NCBI GenBank assembly: GCA_030147505.1
Contig: JASBVG010000037.1
Span: 1 to 64,000, forward strand
Direction: 5' to 3'
DNA: 64,000 nucleotides
From: Tardiphaga sp.
Lineage (GTDB): Bacteria; Pseudomonadota; Alphaproteobacteria; Rhizobiales; Xanthobacteraceae
Shown here: one piece after another, positions 16,437 through 25,022 of the stretch
Layout of the letters: the number at the start of each line of letters is the position of its first letter
How positions within the stretch are numbered: position 1 is the first letter of the stretch
Position numbers and translations under genes: made by a program
The notes under the pieces: model-generated
Databases searched by the model: none
What the model was told of the DNA's origin: nothing
The model's input: only the letters and a program-made list of their open reading frames with translations

Positions 16437-17531
16437 ATGCTGCCGCTCAAAGGCCTCACCGTCGTCGCCGTCGAACAGGCCGTGGCGGCGCCCTATTGCA
16501 GTTCGCGCCTCGCTGATGCCGGCGCCCATGTCATCAAGATCGAACGCCCGGAAGGCGATTTTGCCCGCGGCTATGATGCCGCCGCCAAGGGCCAGAGCAG
16601 CTATTTCGTCTGGCTCAACCGCGGCAAGGATTCGGCCGTCGTCGATCTCGCGACGCCCGAAGGCCGCAAGCAGCTGGAAGAACTGATCGCCACCGCCGAC
16701 GTGCTGATTCAGAATCTCAAGCCCGGCTCCATGGACAAGCTCGGCTTCACGCTGGAGCGCCTGCGCAAGGACTATCCGCGGCTGATCTGCGCCACCATCA
16801 CCGGCTATGGCGACACCGGGCCTTACGCGCATCGCAAGGCCTATGACCTCCTGATCCAGGCCGAGAGCGGCCTCGCTTCCATCACCGGCGGCCCGGAAGG
16901 CCCCTCGCGTGTCGGCGTCTCCATTGTGGATGTCGCCACCGGTGCCACCGCCCATGCCGCGATCCTGGAAGCGCTGATCGGGCGCAGCGTGTCGGGCGAA
17001 GGCGCCGATATCCGCATCTCCATGTTCGACGTGATGGCCGACTGGCTCACCGTGCCGCTGCTCAATGCCGAGAACGGCAAGGAGCCGAAGCGCATGGGCC
17101 TCGCGCATCCTTCCATCGCGCCCTATGGCGTGTTCAATTCGAAGGAAGGCAAGGGCATCCTGATCTCGATCCAGAGCGAGCGCGAATGGAAGATCCTTTG
17201 CGCCAAGGTGCTGGGCAATGCCGACCTCGCCACCGACGCCAAGATGACCAACAATGTCGAGCGCGTGCACAATCGCGACTACACCGACAAGGTTGTCGGC
17301 GACATCTTCGGCTCGCTAAGCCGCGAGGAGCTGCTGAAGCGCCTGAGCGATGCCGACATCGCCTTTGCCGAGGTGAACACGATGGCGGATCTGTCAAAAC
17401 ATCCGCATCTCCGCCGTATCACCGTGGATACGCCTAATGGTCCGGTGGCCTATCCCGCGCCAGGAGCGATCTGGATGGATGCAGATCGCAGCTACGGCGC
17501 GGTACCAGGCATTGGCGACGTGCAGAAGTAA
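16437..17531 (+). CDS. CaiB/BaiF-family CoA transferase
   Basis: 364 residues, somewhat shorter than the ~400 of formyl-CoA transferase. Class III transferases move CoA between carboxylic acids through an aspartyl-CoA thioester; the catalytic aspartate is D137 in RKAYDLLIQAESGLASITG. N-terminal family blocks: LKGLTVVAVEQAVAAPYCSSRLADAGAHVIKIERP and DLATPEGRKQLEELIATADVLIQNLKPG. The gene sits 10 bases before the hot-dog hydratase and after an acyl-CoA dehydrogenase, an order seen for itaconate, citramalate or mesaconate-type CoA pathways. That would fit activation of a C4-C5 dicarboxylic acid, but this is inference from context. Confidence 0.86.
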   Translation: MLPLKGLTVVAVEQAVAAPYCSSRLADAGAHVIKIERPEGDFARGYDAAAKGQSSYFVWLNRGKDSAVVDLATPEGRKQLEELIATADVLIQNLKPGSMDKLGFTLERLRKDYPRLICATITGYGDTGPYAHRKAYDLLIQAESGLASITGGPEGPSRVGVSIVDVATGATAHAAILEALIGRSVSGEGADIRISMFDVMADWLTVPLLNAENGKEPKRMGLAHPSIAPYGVFNSKEGKGILISIQSEREWKILCAKVLGNADLATDAKMTNNVERVHNRDYTDKVVGDIFGSLSREELLKRLSDADIAFAEVNTMADLSKHPHLRRITVDTPNGPVAYPAPGAIWMDADRSYGAVPGIGDVQK

Positions 17532-17541
17532 GGAGCGCGAC

Positions 17542-18393
17542 ATGACCGACAAGCTCGACATCGATCATCTCAAGCAGTGGGTCGGCCGCACCGACGAGCA
17601 GTCAGACGTGATCACGGCGCAGCTCGTGAAGGGCCTGCGCGCCACGCTGTTTCTCGACATCGGCGTACCGAAGACGGGCGACGCCGCGCCGTTCACCACC
17701 CATTGGTGCCTGGCGCAGCCGGTGGCCGCCATGGACAAGCTCGGCCCGGACGGCCATCCCGCCCGCGGCGGCTTCCTGCCGCCGGTGCCGCTGCCGCGCC
17801 GCATGTGGGCCGGCGGCGAGGTACAGTTCATTGCGCCGCTGCTGGTCGGCGATGAGGTGACCCGTTCGTCGAAGATTCTCGACGTCAATGTGAAGACCGG
17901 TTCCACCGGCACGCTGTGCTTCGTCAATGTCGAGCACACCATCACCACGCCGCGCGGCGTCGCCATCCGCGAGCGCCAGGACATCGTCTATCGCGACATG
18001 CCGACCAGCATGGCGCCGCCGGCCCCGGCACCGAAGGAACCGCTGAGCGCGAAGCACCAGGAAACGCATTATGCAGATCCGGTGCTGCTGTTCCGCTATT
18101 CCGCGCTCACCTTCAACGGCCACCGCATCCATTACGACCGCGACTATGTCACCAAGGTCGAATTCTATCCCGGCCTCGTCTTTCACGGCCCGCTGCAGGC
18201 GGCGCTGCTGGTAGAGTTCTGCGCGAAGCTGAAGGGCGGCAAGGCGCCGACCCGGTTTGCCTATCGCGGCGTGTCGCCGTTGTTCGATGGCGCGGATTTC
18301 ACCGTGAATGCCAACGAGACCGCCGATGGCTATGAGGTCTGGACCGCCAACGACAAGGGCGCGCCGACCATGAAGGCCACGGCGAGCTGGTAA
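17542..18393 (+). CDS. Hot-dog fold acyl-CoA hydratase (mesaconyl-C4-CoA hydratase-like)
   Basis: 283 residues, two hot-dog halves as in the FAS1-like/MaoC dehydratases (HTD2, mesaconyl-C4-CoA hydratase). The N-terminal half contains GGFLPPVPLPRRMWAGGEVQF and IRERQDIVYRD; the C-terminal half carries the active-site pattern FRYSALTFNGHRIHYDRDYV, with the Asn-x-His pair and the following Asp, then VEFYPGLVFHGPLQAALL. It would add or remove water across an enoyl-CoA. The ATG has AAGGAG eight bases upstream, directly after the CoA transferase gene, so the two are almost certainly one operon. The exact substrate is not visible. Confidence 0.83.
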   Translation: MTDKLDIDHLKQWVGRTDEQSDVITAQLVKGLRATLFLDIGVPKTGDAAPFTTHWCLAQPVAAMDKLGPDGHPARGGFLPPVPLPRRMWAGGEVQFIAPLLVGDEVTRSSKILDVNVKTGSTGTLCFVNVEHTITTPRGVAIRERQDIVYRDMPTSMAPPAPAPKEPLSAKHQETHYADPVLLFRYSALTFNGHRIHYDRDYVTKVEFYPGLVFHGPLQAALLVEFCAKLKGGKAPTRFAYRGVSPLFDGADFTVNANETADGYEVWTANDKGAPTMKATASW

Positions 18394-18408
18394 TCTCGCC
18401 ACTCACTC

Positions 18409-18536
18409 CGCCCTCATCCTGAGGAGCGCGCCCTTGCGCGCGTCTCCTTGTGAATGGCATAGCCATTCACTGGGATGGCGAGAGTGCGTCGCCATGGTTC
18501 GAGACGGCGCTTCGCGCCTCCTCACCATGAGGGATG
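18409..18536. repeat. Long intergenic inverted repeat
   Basis: The outer arms CCCTCATCCTGAGGAG and CTCCTCACCATGAGGG are inverted copies with two differences, and they bracket inner hairpins (GCGCGCccttGCGCGC, GTGAATGGCatagCCATTCAC, GAGACGGCGCTTCGCGCCTC). It has the architecture of common dispersed repeats in this bacterial family. An ORF reading through it is an artefact upstream of the next gene. Confidence 0.8.
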
Positions 18537-18553
18537 AGCGTGGGGCGACTGAT

Positions 18554-18946
18554 ATGCAAAACCAAGCCGACATCGACGACATCAGATTGAAGGAATTTCT
18601 CTCCTTCTTCGCGGGAAAATACCGGCCCGCCGAAAAACTGCTGACCGAAGCCCTTGCGCCAGCTGCACTCCGCGACGCCGTCAGCGACTGCATGGACATG
18701 TCGCTGCAATTCACGCCGATGGAAGTCGCCAAATTCGACAGCGAACTCCGGCTGAATGACATTCCGTCGCTCTCAGAACTGCGCCGGCGCTATTCGAGGA
18801 CCTATGCGCGCGTCCTCAAGCGCGACCGGATCGAGGACGAGACGGAGTATTACCTGCTGCGGAATGTGCTGTTCGATCCTGGCGAGAAGGCGGAGGGTGA
18901 ACGCGAGCAGCTGGAGCGGCTGATTGCGGAGTTCGAGAAGAAATAA
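18554..18946 (+). CDS. Hypothetical soluble protein (130 aa)
   Basis: 130 residues from the ATG at 18554; the frame is open upstream but only through the intergenic repeat, so I reject the longer form. Mostly helical and charged: DIDDIRLKEFLSFFAGKYRPAEKLL, then LRDAVSDCMDMSLQFTPMEVAKFDSEL, RRRYSRTYARVLKRDRIEDETEYYLLRNVLFDP and a Glu/Lys-rich C-terminal helix. No domain, signal peptide or membrane segment recognised. The ribosome site is weak. It stands between two repeats, and its relation to the catabolic genes on either side is unknown. Confidence 0.6.
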   Translation: MQNQADIDDIRLKEFLSFFAGKYRPAEKLLTEALAPAALRDAVSDCMDMSLQFTPMEVAKFDSELRLNDIPSLSELRRRYSRTYARVLKRDRIEDETEYYLLRNVLFDPGEKAEGEREQLERLIAEFEKK

Positions 18947-18960
18947 GAGGCGGAGCTCCG

Positions 18961-19005
18961 TTTTCCCTCCCCCAAGCGGCGCAGCCGCACAGTGGGGAGG
19001 GAAAA
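18961..19005. repeat. Inverted repeat, copy 1 (TTTTCCCTCCCC ... GGGGAGGGAAAA)
   Basis: A perfect 12-bp stem encloses a nested GCGGC-gca-GCCGC hairpin. A second copy with an identical 25-base core occurs at 23158-23203 in the same orientation. The two copies bracket the decarboxylase and molybdoenzyme genes. It may also terminate transcription of the upstream gene. Confidence 0.75.
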
Positions 19006-19125
19006 GTGGAGCGCCCTCGCCTCTGTCTCATCCTTCCCACGGTTGACTCTCCCCGGCTTTCCGCCGTTGATGAGTCAACCAGACAGACACGGCAGGAAAA
19101 CTGCCCGACCCGTGAGGAAATTGCC

Positions 19126-20742
19126 TTGGCTCGCTCTCCAAAATCCACGACCACCACCGTCAAAGACGCCACCCTGCATCTCCTGCGCGGCTTCGGCATG
19201 ACCAAGGTATTCGGCAATCCCGGCTCCACCGAATTGCCGTTCCTGTCCGACTGGCCGGACGACATCGATTACGTCCTCGGCCTGCAGGAAGCCTCCGTGG
19301 TTGGCATGGCCGATGGTTATGCGCAGGCGACGCGCAATGCGGCCTTCGTCAATCTGCATTCGGCTGCCGGCGTCGGCCATGCGCTGGGCAATATCTACAC
19401 CGCGCATCGCAACCAGACGCCCATGGTCATCACCGCCGGGCAGCAGGCGCGCAGCATCCTGCCGCTGCAGGCCTTTCTCTATGCCGAGCGGGCATCGGAA
19501 TTTCCCCGGCCCTATGTGAAATACAGCGTCGAGCCGGCACGGGCCGAGGACGTGCCCGCAGCAATCGCCCGCGCCTATTATGTCGCGATGCAGCCGCCCT
19601 GCGGACCGACCTTCGTCTCGGTACCGATCGATGACTGGACGCATCCGGCAGATCTGATCGAGGCGCGGCATGTCAGCCGCGAATTCGGGCCGGAGCCGGA
19701 GGCGATGCAGCAGTTGGTCGCTGCGTTCGGCAACAGCAGAAACCCCGCTCTCGTCGTCGGCCCCGGTGTCGATCGCGCCGGTTGTGTCGAGGAGATGGTT
19801 GCCGTTGCAGAGAAGACGAAGGCGGCGGTGTGGGTTGCGCCATTCTCGGCGCGCTGCAGTTTCCCCGAGCGGCATCCGCAATTCCACGGCTTCCTGCATG
19901 CCTCGCCCGCGCAGCTCTCCGATGCACTGAAGGATCATGATCTCGTCGTGGTGATCGGCGCGCCGGTCTTCACCTTCCATGTGGAGGGTCATGCGACGAT
20001 CTTCGATGGCGGCAGCACGATCTTCCAGATTACCGACGATGCCGACAGCGCCGCCATCGCTCCGATCGGCACCAGCATCGTCGCCACCATGAAGCCGGCG
20101 CTGACCATGCTGCGCGATCTGCTGCCAGACACGAAGCGAAATGTAACGAAGGGCCGCGTGCTGCCGCCAGCCCCTGTCGCGGCCGATCCGATCCCGATCG
20201 ACTATCTCCTGCACACGCTGTCGCAGGCGATGCCGGCAGACGCGATGCTCGTGGAAGAAGCGCCGTCGCATCGCCCGGCGATGCACAAATATCTGCCCAT
20301 GCGCGGCGCCAATTCGTTCTACACGATGTCATCCGGCGGTCTCGGCCATTCCCTCCCCGCCTCGGTCGGCATGGCGCTTGCGCATCCTGGCCGCCGCACC
20401 GTGTGCCTGATCGGCGACGGTTCGGCGATGTATTCGATCCAGGCGCTGTGGACCGCAGCGCAGCGCAAACTGCCGCTCACCGTGGTCGTCATCAACAATT
20501 CCGGCTACGGCGCGATGCGCTCGTTCAGCCAGGTGATGCAGGTGAGAAATGTTCCGGGCCTCGATCTGCCCGGAATAGATTTCGTCAAAATTGCCGAAGC
20601 GATGGGTGCACATGCCATGCGCGTCACCACAAGTTCGGAACTTGAAAAGGCCTTCCGGCATAGCCTGCAGCATGCGGGCGTCAGCCTTGTCGAGGTGGTC
20701 GTCGACTCCGCGGTTCCCGTGCTTTATGGACAAAAGCATTGA
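19126..20742 (+). CDS. Benzoylformate decarboxylase-like thiamine diphosphate enzyme
   Basis: 538 residues from a TTG start with AGGAAA seven bases ahead; the frame stays open further upstream through a repeat. The enzyme aligns with benzoylformate decarboxylase (MdlC) from end to end and keeps its active-site residues: S34 in GNPGSTELPFL, E55 in GLQEASVVGMADGYAQ, H78 in NLHSAAGVGHALGN and the histidine in FPERHPQFHG (H250). The ThDP-Mg motif is GDGSAMYSIQALWTAAQ...NNSGYGAMRSF. Expected reaction: non-oxidative decarboxylation of an aryl- or alkyl-2-oxo acid to an aldehyde. No mandelate dehydrogenase or benzaldehyde dehydrogenase is adjacent, so the natural substrate could differ. It lies 27 bases before a molybdoenzyme gene. 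Confidence 0.85.
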   Translation: MARSPKSTTTTVKDATLHLLRGFGMTKVFGNPGSTELPFLSDWPDDIDYVLGLQEASVVGMADGYAQATRNAAFVNLHSAAGVGHALGNIYTAHRNQTPMVITAGQQARSILPLQAFLYAERASEFPRPYVKYSVEPARAEDVPAAIARAYYVAMQPPCGPTFVSVPIDDWTHPADLIEARHVSREFGPEPEAMQQLVAAFGNSRNPALVVGPGVDRAGCVEEMVAVAEKTKAAVWVAPFSARCSFPERHPQFHGFLHASPAQLSDALKDHDLVVVIGAPVFTFHVEGHATIFDGGSTIFQITDDADSAAIAPIGTSIVATMKPALTMLRDLLPDTKRNVTKGRVLPPAPVAADPIPIDYLLHTLSQAMPADAMLVEEAPSHRPAMHKYLPMRGANSFYTMSSGGLGHSLPASVGMALAHPGRRTVCLIGDGSAMYSIQALWTAAQRKLPLTVVVINNSGYGAMRSFSQVMQVRNVPGLDLPGIDFVKIAEAMGAHAMRVTTSSELEKAFRHSLQHAGVSLVEVVVDSAVPVLYGQKH

Positions 20743-20769
20743 TGACGATGCGATGACGGATTGGAACGC

Positions 20770-23124
20770 ATGACGCAGGCGAGTGACCGCACGACCCGGC
20801 CGCAGGGCAAGATGACCCACTCCTCGCATTGGGGCGCCTTCTCCGGTGAATGGATCGACGACAAGCTCGTGATCTCACCGCATCCGATCGACCCCGATCC
20901 GAATCCGATCATCCAGAATTTTCCGGAAGCGCTGCGCCACAAGGCGCGTATCGCAAAACCGATGGTCCGCCGCGGCTGGCTGGAGAATGGGCCCGGCCCG
21001 AGCGATCGCCGTGGCCGTGATGGCTTCGTCGAGATGGAATGGGACGAGGTGCTCGACCTGCTCGCCGGCGAACTCAAGCGCGTCAGGGACAAGCACGGAC
21101 CGCAGGCGGTGTTCGGCGGCTCCTATGGCTGGTCGAGCGCGGGCCGCTTCCATCACGCACAGAGCCAGGTGCATCGTTTTCTCAACATGGCGCTCGGCGG
21201 CTATGTGCGCTCGGTGAACTCCTATTCGGCCGGCGCTTCGACGGTGATCATCCCGCGCATTCTCGGCGACTACGAGGACATGACCCGCCGCAATATCGGC
21301 TGGGACGAAGTGGTCGCGCATTGCGATCTGGTCGTCGCCTTCGGCGGCATGAACACCAAGAATTCGCGCGTCGCCGGCGGCGGCATCAGCAAGCACACCG
21401 AACATGGCGACATGATCGCGGTGAGCAAGCGCGGCGGTGAATTCGTACTGGTCTCGCCGCTGAAGACCGACCTGCCCGACGAGGTCAACCAGGACTGGCT
21501 GCAGGCGACACCGGGCTCGGACGTCGCACTGATGCTGGCGCTGGCGCATACGCTGGTGATGGACGGCACGCATGATCGCGCCTTCATCGATCGTTGCAGT
21601 GTCGGCTTCGATGAATTCGAAAACTACCTGATGGGCCGCAGCGACGGCCAGCCGAAGGACGCCGCCTGGGCAGCTCCGATCACCGGGCTTGAAGCCGATG
21701 TCATCCTCAAGCTCGCGCGAAGACTGCCCGGCAAGCGCGTACTGTTCACCGTCGCGCATTCGCTGCAGCGGGCGCGGCACGGCGAACAGCCGGTGTGGAT
21801 GTCGGCGGTCCTCGCCACCATGCTGGGCCAGATCGGCCTGCCAGGCGGTGGTTTTGGTTACGCACTCGGTGCCATCGCCAATTACGGACGCCGCTACAAC
21901 GCCGTGCCGATTGCAGGACTATCGCAGGGCAAGAACAGCGTGCCCGCCTTCATTCCGGTGGCGCGCATCTCCGACATGCTGCTCAATCCGAACCAGCCGT
22001 TCGACTATAACGGCTCGAAGTTGAACTATCCGGACATCAAGCTGGTCTATTGGGCCGGCGGCAATCCGTTCCACCATCATCAGGACATCAACCGCCTGCG
22101 TCAGGCTTTCGCGCAGGTGGACACGCTGGTGGTGCACGAGCTGGCATGGACGGCGACCGCGCGCCATGCGGATATCGTGCTCCCCGTCACCATGTCGCTG
22201 GAGCGCGAGGATATCGGCAGCGCGCAGACCGATCCGTTGATGGTCGCGATGCATCAGATGGCCGAGCCGTTTGGCGAGGCGCGCAACGATTACGACATCT
22301 TCTCGGGCCTCGCCGAGCGCCTCGGCAAGGGCGCGGAATTCACCGAAGGCCGCACCACGCGCGAGTGGCTGCAGCATCTTTACAAGACGACCTATGACGG
22401 GCTTGTCAACGGAGGCTATGAAGCGCCGGACTTCGAGACCTTCTGGAAGAATGGCGAAGTGCTGCTGCCGCAGAAGCCGCTCGATGGCGGCACGCTGCGT
22501 ATGTTTGTCAGTGATCCCGAAGCACATCCGCTGCCGACGCCGAGCGGGAAGGTGGAGATCTTCTCCTCCACCATCGCCGGCTTCAACTATGCGGACTGCC
22601 CGGGCCATCCGGCATGGCTGCAGCCGCTCGACGTGCCGACCGCGGACGCGCCGCTGCATCTCGTCGCCAATCAGCCGGCCTCGCGCCTGCACAGCCAGCT
22701 CGATTTCGGCGGCCACAGCGCCGCAGAAAAGCGGCGCGGGCGCGAAGTGGCGCGCATGCATCCGATCGACGCGGATGCACGCGAGATCACGGATGGCGAC
22801 ATCATCAAGCTGTTCAACGAGCGCGGCGCCTGTCTCGCATCGGTGGTCGTCACCGAGGACGTGATGGCCGGCGTGATCCAGTTGCCGACCGGCGCCTATT
22901 ACGATCCCGAGGACATCAACGAGGACAAGCCGCTCTGCGTGCACGGCAATCCGAATGTGCTGACGCGCGATATCGGAACGTCGAGCCTGGCGCAGGGATG
23001 TACGGGGCAGCTCACCGTGGTGCAGGTGGAAAAGTTCACCGGCAATCTGCCGCCGATCCAGTGCTACGATCCGCCGGTGCCGGTGGAGCGGCCGGGGCCG
23101 CCGAGGCTGGAAGCTGCGGAGTAG
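20770..23124 (+). CDS. Molybdopterin oxidoreductase, biotin-sulfoxide/TMAO reductase type
   Basis: 784 residues. A DMSO reductase-family enzyme with bis-MGD cofactor. The likely Mo ligand is S153 in NSYSAGASTVI, aligned with the serine of DMSO and TMAO reductases, and YGWSSAGRFHHAQSQVHRF contains the conserved active-site tryptophan. The N-terminal HSSHWGAFSGEW and the C-terminal NQPASRLHSQLDFGG and GDIIKLFNERGACLA are typical of BisC/TorA. No Tat signal and no N-terminal Fe-S motif, so a cytosolic BisC-like reductase of S- or N-oxides (biotin sulfoxide, free methionine sulfoxide) is most likely. The gene follows the decarboxylase closely and is probably in one operon with it; a biochemical link between them is not obvious. 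Confidence 0.86.
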   Translation: MTQASDRTTRPQGKMTHSSHWGAFSGEWIDDKLVISPHPIDPDPNPIIQNFPEALRHKARIAKPMVRRGWLENGPGPSDRRGRDGFVEMEWDEVLDLLAGELKRVRDKHGPQAVFGGSYGWSSAGRFHHAQSQVHRFLNMALGGYVRSVNSYSAGASTVIIPRILGDYEDMTRRNIGWDEVVAHCDLVVAFGGMNTKNSRVAGGGISKHTEHGDMIAVSKRGGEFVLVSPLKTDLPDEVNQDWLQATPGSDVALMLALAHTLVMDGTHDRAFIDRCSVGFDEFENYLMGRSDGQPKDAAWAAPITGLEADVILKLARRLPGKRVLFTVAHSLQRARHGEQPVWMSAVLATMLGQIGLPGGGFGYALGAIANYGRRYNAVPIAGLSQGKNSVPAFIPVARISDMLLNPNQPFDYNGSKLNYPDIKLVYWAGGNPFHHHQDINRLRQAFAQVDTLVVHELAWTATARHADIVLPVTMSLEREDIGSAQTDPLMVAMHQMAEPFGEARNDYDIFSGLAERLGKGAEFTEGRTTREWLQHLYKTTYDGLVNGGYEAPDFETFWKNGEVLLPQKPLDGGTLRMFVSDPEAHPLPTPSGKVEIFSSTIAGFNYADCPGHPAWLQPLDVPTADAPLHLVANQPASRLHSQLDFGGHSAAEKRRGREVARMHPIDADAREITDGDIIKLFNERGACLASVVVTEDVMAGVIQLPTGAYYDPEDINEDKPLCVHGNPNVLTRDIGTSSLAQGCTGQLTVVQVEKFTGNLPPIQCYDPPVPVERPGPPRLEAAE

Positions 23125-23157
23125 TTTTTTCTTTTGTAGCGCGCAGGCCTTTATGGA

Positions 23158-23203
23158 TTCCCTCCCCCAAGCGGCGCAGCCGCGCCGTGCTCGGGGGAGG
23201 GAA
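23158..23203. repeat. Inverted repeat, copy 2 (TTCCCTCCCCC ... GGGGGAGGGAA)
   Basis: An 11-bp stem around the same GCGGCGCAGCCGC core as copy 1 at 18961-19005. It lies between the convergent molybdoenzyme and SDR genes and may terminate both. Confidence 0.75.
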
Positions 23204-23215
23204 AGAGCGCCTTCG

Positions 23216-24010
23216 CTACTTCCCAAAAGTCTCCCGCATCTTCGCCTGGATCTTCGCCATGCCGCCGATCCAGCGGTCGTAATTCTCGGTCTTCTTGCGC
23301 ATATAGTCGACCACCTGCCTGTGCGGCAGGATCAGGAACGTCTCCGCTTCGATACCCGCCAGCGCATCCTGAGCCACCTGCTCCGGCGACAGGTTGCCGT
23401 CATTCGACTGCGGGCCCTTCGGGATGTTCTTGAGCATGTTGGTATCGACGCCCTGCGGACACAGGATCGAGACCTTGATGCCATGGGCGCGATGCGAGAT
23501 GGCGAGGCTTTCGGCGAAACCGACGGCAGCGTGTTTGGTCGTCGAATAAGCGGGGCTGCCGACTTGCGACAGCAGGCCTGCGGCAGAGATCGTGTTGAGG
23601 AAATAGCCGCCGCCGCGCTCCTTCATCAGCGGGACGAGATGCCGCGCGGCATAGACATGGGCCATCACATGGATTGCCCAGCTCCTCGTCCAGGGTTCGT
23701 CGCTGGTGCCGCCGGCATTCGGCATCATCGGATCGAAACCGCCGCCGATGCCCGCATTGGAGCAGAACAGATCGATGGGACCGTAATGCCGTTCGGTCAG
23801 TTCGATCACATGCTGGATATCTGCTTCCTTGCCGACGTCGCATCGGAACGCGGCGCCGCCGATGCTGTCCGCGACCGCCGTCGCGCGCTCGCCATCGAGA
23901 TCGACGACGACGACTTTCTTGGCGCCTGCTTTGTGAAAGGTCTCACACAGCGCCTGGCCGATGCCATTGGCGCCGCCGGTCACGACGACGATCTTGCCGC
24001 CCACCTGCAT
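23216..24010 (-). CDS. Short-chain dehydrogenase/reductase
   Basis: 264 residues, classical SDR. Rossmann cofactor motif TGGANGIG near residues 11-18, an aspartate after strand two (VVVVDLDGE) favouring NAD(H), NAG as CSNAGIGGGFDP, catalytic serine in NTISAAG and the YxxxK pair in YSTTKHAAVGF. The C-terminal ~60 residues (LPHRQVVDYMRKKTENYDRWIGGMAKIQAKMRETFGK) are longer and more basic than usual. It faces the molybdoenzyme gene end-on, so it is a separate transcription unit. Substrate not determinable. Confidence 0.85.
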   Translation of the reverse strand: MQVGGKIVVVTGGANGIGQALCETFHKAGAKKVVVVDLDGERATAVADSIGGAAFRCDVGKEADIQHVIELTERHYGPIDLFCSNAGIGGGFDPMMPNAGGTSDEPWTRSWAIHVMAHVYAARHLVPLMKERGGGYFLNTISAAGLLSQVGSPAYSTTKHAAVGFAESLAISHRAHGIKVSILCPQGVDTNMLKNIPKGPQSNDGNLSPEQVAQDALAGIEAETFLILPHRQVVDYMRKKTENYDRWIGGMAKIQAKMRETFGK

Positions 24011-24045
24011 GGGTTTACTCCCCCGATGTTATATTTTCTTGTCGC

Positions 24046-24750
24046 TTATGCCGCGGTGCTCAGCACCATGTCGAGCACCGCCGTATAGTGGCATGCGGCG
24101 CCGAGCAGGACAAATGCGTGCCAGATCGCATTCTGGAAACGCAGGCGGCGCCAGGCGTGGAAGATGACGCCGAGCGTATAGAGCGTGCCGCCAGCCGCGA
24201 CGAACCACATGGTCATCGGCGGCAACGGCGTGAACACGGCGTCATAGGCCATCATGCCGCTCCAGCCCAAAGCGAGATAGAGCACCACCGCAAGCCCGTC
24301 GAAGCGACCGGGATAGCGCAGCTTGATGACGATGCCCGCGACGGCGACACTCCACACGAACGCGAGCAGCCCGGCGGCGAGCCAGCCATTCCCGATCTGT
24401 GCGAGGAACGGCGTGTAGGTGGCGGCGATCAGGAGATAGATCGCCGAATGATCGAAGCGGCGCAGAAACCATTTTCGCGGCGACACCGGCCACATATTGT
24501 AGGCAGCGGAGAAGCCGAGCATCGCAAGGAGCCCGGCGGCATAGATCGAGACGCTGACGATCTCGGTGGCCGTGGCGAAGACGGCGGTCAGCACGATCAA
24601 CACTGTCAGCGCAATCAGGCCGGCAAACACGCCAAGACCATGGATGATGCCGTCGGCGATCAGTTCGGCGCGGTCGTAGTTCCAGCGGATCGCGCCGGCG
24701 ACCCTATGGGCGGAATTGGCAGTGAGCTGCTTCAGGCGGAAAACGGTCAT
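24046..24750 (-). CDS. Hemolysin III / TrhA-type PAQR membrane protein
   Basis: 234 residues from the chosen ATG (MTVFRLKQL); an in-frame ATG at 24789 is possible. Seven transmembrane helices. The PAQR metal-site pattern is present: DRAELIADGIIHGLG, then FDHSAIYLLIAATYTPFLA and a C-terminal IWHAFVLLGAACHYTAVL supplying His residues. Bacterial TrhA proteins affect membrane fluidity and fatty-acid balance; the hemolysin label is historical. It lies 35 bases after the SDR gene on the same strand, so co-transcription is possible. Confidence 0.85.
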   Translation of the reverse strand: MTVFRLKQLTANSAHRVAGAIRWNYDRAELIADGIIHGLGVFAGLIALTVLIVLTAVFATATEIVSVSIYAAGLLAMLGFSAAYNMWPVSPRKWFLRRFDHSAIYLLIAATYTPFLAQIGNGWLAAGLLAFVWSVAVAGIVIKLRYPGRFDGLAVVLYLALGWSGMMAYDAVFTPLPPMTMWFVAAGGTLYTLGVIFHAWRRLRFQNAIWHAFVLLGAACHYTAVLDMVLSTAA

Positions 24751-24952
24751 GGCGAATGCTGGCCGGTCGGCTGGTGATGCAGATGGCATGCTCGCCCCAA
24801 GCACGCCGCGATATCCCCTCATGTCGCGATAGATGATGCGGTGCGGAAGGTCAATGAAAGCTGAATGACAGAGTTGTAATCACCCTCGATCCAACTTGAT
24901 TTCAGCCCGATAATCGCCACTTTGTGATCGCGTTTCGCATTTTCTTGTTTGC

Positions 24953-24997
24953 GCATGATCTTGTCCGAAAACCGGTACCCACTTTTCGGGATCACGC
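24953..24997. repeat. Short palindromic repeat GCATGATC...GATCACGC
   Basis: GCATGATC and GATCACGC arms enclose CCGAAAA/TTTTCGG around ACCGGTACCC. This 45-base palindrome has the form of a dispersed intergenic element of Rhizobiales genomes. It overlaps an upstream open extension of the next ORF and so argues for the downstream start at 25023. Confidence 0.75.
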
Positions 24998-25022
24998 GCC
25001 CACCGGAGCACTCACGCCCCAT

